From: Actinomyces sp.
GTDB taxonomy: Bacteria > Actinomycetota > Actinomycetes > Actinomycetales > Actinomycetaceae
Direction: 5' to 3'
NCBI RefSeq assembly: GCF_030530635.1
Contig: NZ_JAUMUL010000051.1
Location: 1-25,781 of the forward strand
DNA length: 25,781 nucleotides
Numbering within the stretch: position 1 is the stretch's first letter; every line of letters starts with the position of its first letter. Both the position numbers and the translations under genes were made by a program. Positions 21,025-25,781 of the stretch are shown in pieces. The notes under the pieces were generated by a model. The model made no database searches. It worked only from the letters and a program-made list of their open reading frames with translations, and had not been told where the DNA came from.

Positions 21025-24000
21025 TCACACCTTCGCCAGCAGCTTGCTGATGCGCTGCACGCTGACCTTGCGGGCGGTGCCGAGCCTCTGCGCGAACAGG
21101 CTCACGCGCAGCTCCTCAAGCAGCCAGTGCGCCTCGGTCAGCACGGCCTCCCGCTCGGGATCCGGCGGCAACGTGGCAGCCCGGTTACGGGCATCGGCCA
21201 GCAGCTGCTCGGCCTGCTCCAACTGGTAGGCCAGCGCCGCATCCTGGCCGGGGGAGGACTCCGCCTTAGACACGCGCATCGCCAAGGCCTGCAAATACCG
21301 GGGCAGGTGCCGCAACTGCTCCGGTGGGGTGGCGGCGATGAAACCGTCGTACACCAGTGCCGCCGCATGCTCGCGCACCTGCTGCAGCGTGCTCAGCAGC
21401 GCCAGGGAGGTGTGGGCGGAGACCTCCCGTTCCACCTCTCGCTGCGCGGCCAGCGTCTTGGCGGACACCTGCGCCACGCGGTAGACCTCATCCTCCAGCT
21501 CCTGACGCATGGTGGCCACCAGCTCCTCGAACACGGCCCGCGCCCGCACCCCGGCCAGGGGCGTGTGCTGCGTGGAAGCCCACCGATCTGCAACCACCCT
21601 CGCGGCCGTCAGCTGCATGTCCTCCACCAGCCCCTCGGTGCTCTGATAGGGGCTGGCCGACAGCGTCAGCGTCTCCGTGGGGTTCCACCGGGAGGTGATG
21701 CGGGCCGTGGGCAGGGCGGTACGAGCCAGCGCCAGCGCCGTCACCCCGGCGCCGTGTGCGCGCTCCTGGGCGACGGCGTCGGGCAGGATCCGCAGATCCG
21801 CGCCCCGCGCCCCGGTCGCCACCAGCGCCGGGTAACCGCGCACCACCAGACCGGCCGTGCCCGGGGTCTCGATCGTGGCCGGAATCGTGGAGCGCTCCGG
21901 GCCCTCCAGGCCGGTGACGCCGACCGGCCAGTCGGCCAGGCCCTTGCGCTCGGCCAGGCCCGGCCCGACGGCGCGGGTCCCCTTGCCGTCCGCCGCGGGC
22001 GCGGCATTGCCCCCGGCCTTTCGGGAGGCAAACGCGCCCGCGTCCGGGTCGCCGCCCTGGCCGCGGCTCTTGCCGCGCCCGCCCCGACGTCGCCCCTGGG
22101 AACGCTGCGCATCGGCCATGGCCTGGGCGATGGCGCCATGCACGGCGTCGCGCACGGCCGCCTCGGTGCGTCCGGCCTGGCGGTGCTGCAACACCACCAG
22201 GTCCTTATCCCGGTCCAGTTCCCGGCCGGCCCCGTCCACGGCCACGAAGGCCATGTGCAGGTGCGCGGGCAGCCTCGCGGCGGCCTCCTCCCAGTCGGCC
22301 TCGGTGATCTCCACCTGCCGCAGGCGCGCCACCGCCTCCGTGAAGGCCTCCTGGAAGGAGGCCTCCGGCGCCGACGGCGCCCCCGCACCCCCGGCCACAC
22401 CGGGCACATCCCGGCGCATTGCCTCCCACACCTGCGCCCCGACGTCGGGCGCCGGCACCAGGGTCCGGCGTACCCGCTTGGGCAGGGCGCGGATGGTGGC
22501 CACCACGAGTTCGGGGCGCAGCCCCGGCACCAGCCAGTCGAAACCCGTCGGGGCCAACCGCCCCAGCACCTCCACCGGAATCAGCACGCTCACGCCGTCG
22601 GCCGGGGTACCCGGCTCGAACACATATTCCAGGCCGAGCGTGAGGTCGCCCTGCACCCAGGCGTCGGGGTAGCCGGCGGTGTCGTCCCCGCCGGGCAGCA
22701 GCAGCTCCCGGGTGAAGTCGAGCAGCTCCGGACTCCGGTGCCGCTCCCGCCTCCACCAGGCGTCGAAGTCGATCGCGCCGCAGACGTCGTCGGGCAGGCG
22801 GTCGTCATAGAAGTCGAACAGGGCCTCGTCGCCGGCCAGCAGCCCGTGCTCGCGGCGCCGCTGCTCGACGTCGGCCAGCTCCTCCAGCAGCTCCCGGTTG
22901 CGCTCCACGAAGCCGTGGCGGGCGTGCCAGCCGCCCTCCACCAGCCCGGAGCGGATGAACATCTCCCGCGCCAACTCGCGCGCATCGGCCGTACCCACCG
23001 AGGCGAGCGTGGCCGGGCGGTCGGCCACCAGGGTCATCCCGTACAGCAGCAGCTTCTCATGCACCATGGCGGCGCCGCGACGTGTGGACCAGTACGGCTC
23101 TCCGTACACCCGGTGCAGTAGCCCGGCCGCCCCGGCTGTCTCCTCGATCCAGCGGACGTCCACTTTGGCGACGGTGCGGGCGAAGAGGCGGGAGGTCTCC
23201 ACCAGCTCCGCCGTCATCACCCAGTCGTAGGTCTTGCGGCGCAGCCCCGAGCCCGGCCAGATCACGAAGTGACTGCCGCGCGCCCCCGCATACTCCCGGC
23301 GGCGCTCATCCCAGGTGCCCACATTGGACAGCAGCCCCACCAGCAGGGAGCGGTGGATGGCGTCCGCGCTGGGCGTGTCCGCACTGCGCCCCAGGGCGAC
23401 GACGGCGGCCGCCACGTCCCCGTGAGCGATGGTGGCCGCCTGCGTGCCCGGCTCCAGGCCGGCGGCCGCAGCCCGTACGGCGCTCGTGGTCGGCAGATCT
23501 ACGGGGGCGGCGTCGAGCCCCAGCGGGCGGGCGAGTTGCCGCAGCTGGTTGTACACGTCCTGCCATTCGCGCACCCGCAGGTAGTGGAGGAACTCGGTGC
23601 GGCACATGCGCCGGAAGGCGGAGCCGGACAGGTCGCGCTGCTGGGTGCGCAGGTAGCGCCACAGGTTCAGATAGGTCAGGAAGTCGCTGGTCGGCTCGGC
23701 GAAGCGCCGGTGCAGGGCGTCGGCGGCCTCCTGACGGTCGGCCGGGCGCTCGCGCACGTCCTGCATGGACAGCGCTGCCACGATCACCATGACCTCGCTG
23801 ACGCAGCCGAGTTCACCGGCCTGCAGCAGCATGCGCCCCAGCCGCGGGTCGATGGGCAGTCGGGCCAGGCGCCGGCCCACCTCGGTCAGCCGCGGTCCGC
23901 CGGCGCTGTCGCCCCGGCCGCCCCGACGGCGCCGGCCGGTTCCGCCGTCAGCCGACTCGATGGCGCCGATCTCGCCCAGCAACTGGATGCCGTCCCGCAC

Positions 24001-25530
24001 GGCGCGGGCATCGGGGGCATCCAGGAATGGGAAGTTCCGCACGTCCCCCAGGCCGAGGGCGGCCATCTGCAGAATCACCGAGGCCAGGGAGGTGCGCAGA
24101 ATCTCCGGCTCGGTGTACTCCGGGCGCGATTCGAAGTCGGACCGGGAGTACAGGCGGATGGCGATGCCGTCGGCGACGCGCCCGCAGCGCCCGGAACGCT
24201 GGTTGGCGCTGGCGCGGCTGATCGGCTCGATTGGCAGGCGCTGCACCTTGGTGCGGTTGGAGTAACGGGAGATGCGCGCCAGGCCCGGGTCGATCACGTA
24301 GCGGATGCCGGGCACGGTCAGGGAGGTCTCGGCCACGTTGGTGGCCAGCACGATGCGCCGGCACGTGTGCGCTTCGAACACGCGGTGCTGCTCGGCGGCG
24401 GACAGGCGTGAGAACAAGGGCACCACCTCGACGGCGCCGGGGGTGGAGGTGCGCCCGTGCGGGGTGTAGCGCGGACCCAGGTGGTCAACGAGAGCAGACT
24501 CGGTATCGCGAATGTCCCGCTCACCGGCCAGGAAGACCAGGATATCGCCGTTTCCGGCGGCCATGAGTTCGTCTACGGCGTCGAGGATGCCGGTGACCTG
24601 GTCGCGTTCGGTTTCCGCAGGTGCCCCGGGGGCGGCGTTGGCGGAGGACCCGGCATCAGTGTCGTCGGGGTCCCTGGGGTCGAGAACCAGTGGCCGGTAG
24701 CGGATCTCCACCGGGTAGGTGCGCCCGGACACCTCGATCACCGGTGCCGGCACCCGGGCAGCGCCGGGGTGGGCGGTGTCGGCCCGGTCGGCTCCGGCGG
24801 GTGGGAGGTCCTGCGCGGTGGGCGCCTCCCGGCCGAAGTGGGCGGCGAAGCGCTCGGAGTCGATGGTGGCGGAGGTGATGATGACCTTCAGGTCCGGGCG
24901 CTGGGGGAGGAGCCGGGCCAGGTAGCCGAGGATGAAGTCAATATTGAGGCTGCGCTCGTGCGCCTCGTCCACGATGATCGTGTCGTAGCGGCGCAACAGC
25001 GGGTCGGACTGGATCTCCGCCAGCAGGATGCCATCGGTCATGAGCTTGACCAGCGTGTTGGGACCGGTCTCCTCGGTGAAGCGCACCTGGTAGCCGACCA
25101 CACCGTCGGGACCGATGGGGGTGGCCAGTTCGTGGGCGATGCGCTCGGCCACCGAACGGGCGGCGATGCGGCGGGGCTGGGTGTGGCCGATCATTCCGGT
25201 GATGCCGCGGCCCAGTTCCAGGCAGATCTTGGGCAACTGGGTGGTCTTGCCGGAGCCGGTCTCCCCGGCCACGATCACCACCTGGTTCTCGCGGATGGCG
25301 GCGGCGATCTCCTCGCGGCGGGCGCTTACAGGCAGCTCCTCCGGATAGGTGATCACCGGGACGGCGGCGCGGCGGGAGGCGAGCTGCTCGGGGGTGAAGC
25401 CCCGCCACTCGTGGCGTCGTCCGCGCCGCGGGCGGGACCCTCGGGAACGCCGCCCACGCCTGCCGCCGCCGTTGTTGCTACCGGCTTCAGGGCGGTCCGC
25501 GCGCCGGGTTGGTCGCTCGTTGTCACTCAT
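21025..25530 (-). CDS. hrpA: ATP-dependent RNA helicase HrpA (DEAH family)
   Basis: A 1501-residue cytoplasmic RNA helicase; in E. coli HrpA acts in mRNA processing and rescue of stalled ribosomes. An Arg/Gly-rich basic N-terminus (residues 9-42) probably binds RNA. Then come Walker A AGETGSGKTTQLP (88-100), motif Ia TQPRRIAARSVAERI, DEAH (188-191, IIVDEAHERSLN), SAT (220-222), a VVPLFSRLS segment, TNVAETSLTVPGI and motif VI QRSGRCGR (about 443-450), followed by the HA2/OB-fold region and a long C-terminal HrpA domain (DUF3418). E. coli HrpA is 1300 residues; the excess here comes from the basic N-terminus, low-complexity inserts after SAT (about residues 233-258 and 280-310) and a Gly/Arg/Lys-rich insert (RGGRGKSRGQGGD). 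The 4.5-kb frame is intact. ATG 25530 has AGGCGG close upstream. Confidence 0.96.
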   Translation of the reverse strand: MSDNERPTRRADRPEAGSNNGGGRRGRRSRGSRPRRGRRHEWRGFTPEQLASRRAAVPVITYPEELPVSARREEIAAAIRENQVVIVAGETGSGKTTQLPKICLELGRGITGMIGHTQPRRIAARSVAERIAHELATPIGPDGVVGYQVRFTEETGPNTLVKLMTDGILLAEIQSDPLLRRYDTIIVDEAHERSLNIDFILGYLARLLPQRPDLKVIITSATIDSERFAAHFGREAPTAQDLPPAGADRADTAHPGAARVPAPVIEVSGRTYPVEIRYRPLVLDPRDPDDTDAGSSANAAPGAPAETERDQVTGILDAVDELMAAGNGDILVFLAGERDIRDTESALVDHLGPRYTPHGRTSTPGAVEVVPLFSRLSAAEQHRVFEAHTCRRIVLATNVAETSLTVPGIRYVIDPGLARISRYSNRTKVQRLPIEPISRASANQRSGRCGRVADGIAIRLYSRSDFESRPEYTEPEILRTSLASVILQMAALGLGDVRNFPFLDAPDARAVRDGIQLLGEIGAIESADGGTGRRRRGGRGDSAGGPRLTEVGRRLARLPIDPRLGRMLLQAGELGCVSEVMVIVAALSMQDVRERPADRQEAADALHRRFAEPTSDFLTYLNLWRYLRTQQRDLSGSAFRRMCRTEFLHYLRVREWQDVYNQLRQLARPLGLDAAPVDLPTTSAVRAAAAGLEPGTQAATIAHGDVAAAVVALGRSADTPSADAIHRSLLVGLLSNVGTWDERRREYAGARGSHFVIWPGSGLRRKTYDWVMTAELVETSRLFARTVAKVDVRWIEETAGAAGLLHRVYGEPYWSTRRGAAMVHEKLLLYGMTLVADRPATLASVGTADARELAREMFIRSGLVEGGWHARHGFVERNRELLEELADVEQRRREHGLLAGDEALFDFYDDRLPDDVCGAIDFDAWWRRERHRSPELLDFTRELLLPGGDDTAGYPDAWVQGDLTLGLEYVFEPGTPADGVSVLIPVEVLGRLAPTGFDWLVPGLRPELVVATIRALPKRVRRTLVPAPDVGAQVWEAMRRDVPGVAGGAGAPSAPEASFQEAFTEAVARLRQVEITEADWEEAAARLPAHLHMAFVAVDGAGRELDRDKDLVVLQHRQAGRTEAAVRDAVHGAIAQAMADAQRSQGRRRGGRGKSRGQGGDPDAGAFASRKAGGNAAPAADGKGTRAVGPGLAERKGLADWPVGVTGLEGPERSTIPATIETPGTAGLVVRGYPALVATGARGADLRILPDAVAQERAHGAGVTALALARTALPTARITSRWNPTETLTLSASPYQSTEGLVEDMQLTAARVVADRWASTQHTPLAGVRARAVFEELVATMRQELEDEVYRVAQVSAKTLAAQREVEREVSAHTSLALLSTLQQVREHAAALVYDGFIAATPPEQLRHLPRYLQALAMRVSKAESSPGQDAALAYQLEQAEQLLADARNRAATLPPDPEREAVLTEAHWLLEELRVSLFAQRLGTARKVSVQRISKLLAKV

Positions 25531-25579
25531 CAGGCCGCCTATTGTCCCCCATCCCCGTTCGTCCCCGCCCCTCCCCTCA

Positions 25580-25699
25580 CCGAGGTCGGTAGAAGTTACG
25601 TGCCGAGGTCGGTAGGTAAGGGTTCTTCCGGTTCTGGGGTGTGGTCGGTGCTGGTGTGCCCGCCGGCGGGCGGATACATGCGGGGCCGAGGGCGTGTTG
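25580..25699. repeat. Intergenic repeat element, copy B, with 23-bp direct repeats
   Basis: CCGAGGTCGGTAG occurs twice exactly (25580-25592 and 25603-25615), 23 bp apart. The second copy is followed by GGTTCTTCCGGTT (25621-25633) and, further on, GAGGGCGTGTTG (25688-25699), the same block order as at 15978-16022. It sits 50 nt upstream of hrpA and may overlap its promoter. Confidence 0.6.
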
Positions 25700-25719
25700 G
25701 CGCCCGCGGCTGAACTCGT

Positions 25720-25753
25720 CTACTACGCCGGTTCGTGCTCTACTACACCGGTT
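25720..25753. repeat. 14-bp direct repeat pair with 20-bp period
   Basis: CTACTACGCCGGTT (25720-25733) and CTACTACACCGGTT (25740-25753) differ at one base. The 20-bp period equals that of the CACGACC element at 20896. No gene is visible here; the window ends 28 nt later. Confidence 0.6.
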
Positions 25754-25781
25754 AGGTGTCTGCTGAAGGGCGACGGAGCCT

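Noticed and set aside
20776..23121. Plus-strand open frame of 781 codons opposite hrpA
   Set aside because: It is antisense to the conserved helicase C-terminal region, with shadow-type composition.
1..25781. CRISPR array, tRNA genes, insertion sequence or integrase
   Set aside because: No evenly spaced repeat-spacer series, cloverleaf, transposase or recombinase frame was recognised on either strand.

Overview
The window is GC-rich actinobacterial DNA, most like Actinomyces or a close relative in the Actinomycetaceae. The reasons are its GC-rich coding bias, actinobacterial families (an N-terminally extended HrpA, a secreted 'KEQG'-type putative muramidase, WXG100-like and lipoprotein families) and AGGAGG-type ribosome sites. 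The assignment is by eye and was not searched. No tRNA, rRNA, CRISPR array, integrase or insertion sequence was seen.

Layout. (1) 1-2670, minus strand: an L-rhamnose operon of rhamnose mutarotase, MFS sugar transporter and L-rhamnose isomerase (cut by the window edge), with a -35/-10 promoter whose start point is covered by a LacI-type operator. (2) 2750-8190: an accessory island. On the plus strand are an NTF2-like lipoprotein and a secreted protein. On the minus strand are a WXG100-like small protein, a large helical protein and two tandemly duplicated membrane-anchored proteins. Four reading frames here are broken or shifted, while the long genes on both sides are intact. The most striking lesion is an extra copy of a 7-bp repeat that destroys the stop codon of the first duplicated gene and fuses it in frame to the second. 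(3) 8300-8670: an intact VapB/FitA-like antitoxin with only a remnant of its PIN toxin. (4) 8735-12072: a flavodoxin, a second MFS transporter and a divergent LacI-family regulator; the transporter promoter carries the same operator in the same position as the rhamnose operon. (5) 12095-15956: a YbjQ-family protein, a SprT-like zinc protein, a secreted muramidase-like protein and a cardiolipin synthase. (6) 16180-20762: a NarL-type response regulator and its histidine kinase, divergent from an ABC ATPase/FtsX-type permease pair; the shared intergenic region holds symmetric repeats that could be response-regulator sites. (7) 21025-25530: a large HrpA DEAH helicase.

How the genes fit together. 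The LacI regulator probably represses both its neighbouring MFS gene and the rhamnose operon 8 kb away, so the accessory island plus the toxin-antitoxin remnant appears to sit inside what may once have been one sugar locus. The kinase, regulator and ABC exporter form a typical envelope-stress or antimicrobial-peptide response cassette, although the signal is unknown. The WXG100-like/large-helical/membrane-protein string resembles a type VII secretion substrate module, but no secretion machinery gene lies in the window. Three intergenic regions (15957-16179, 20763-21024, 25531-25781) hold short repeated or symmetric motifs with about 20-23 bp periodicity that are not explained by the genes.
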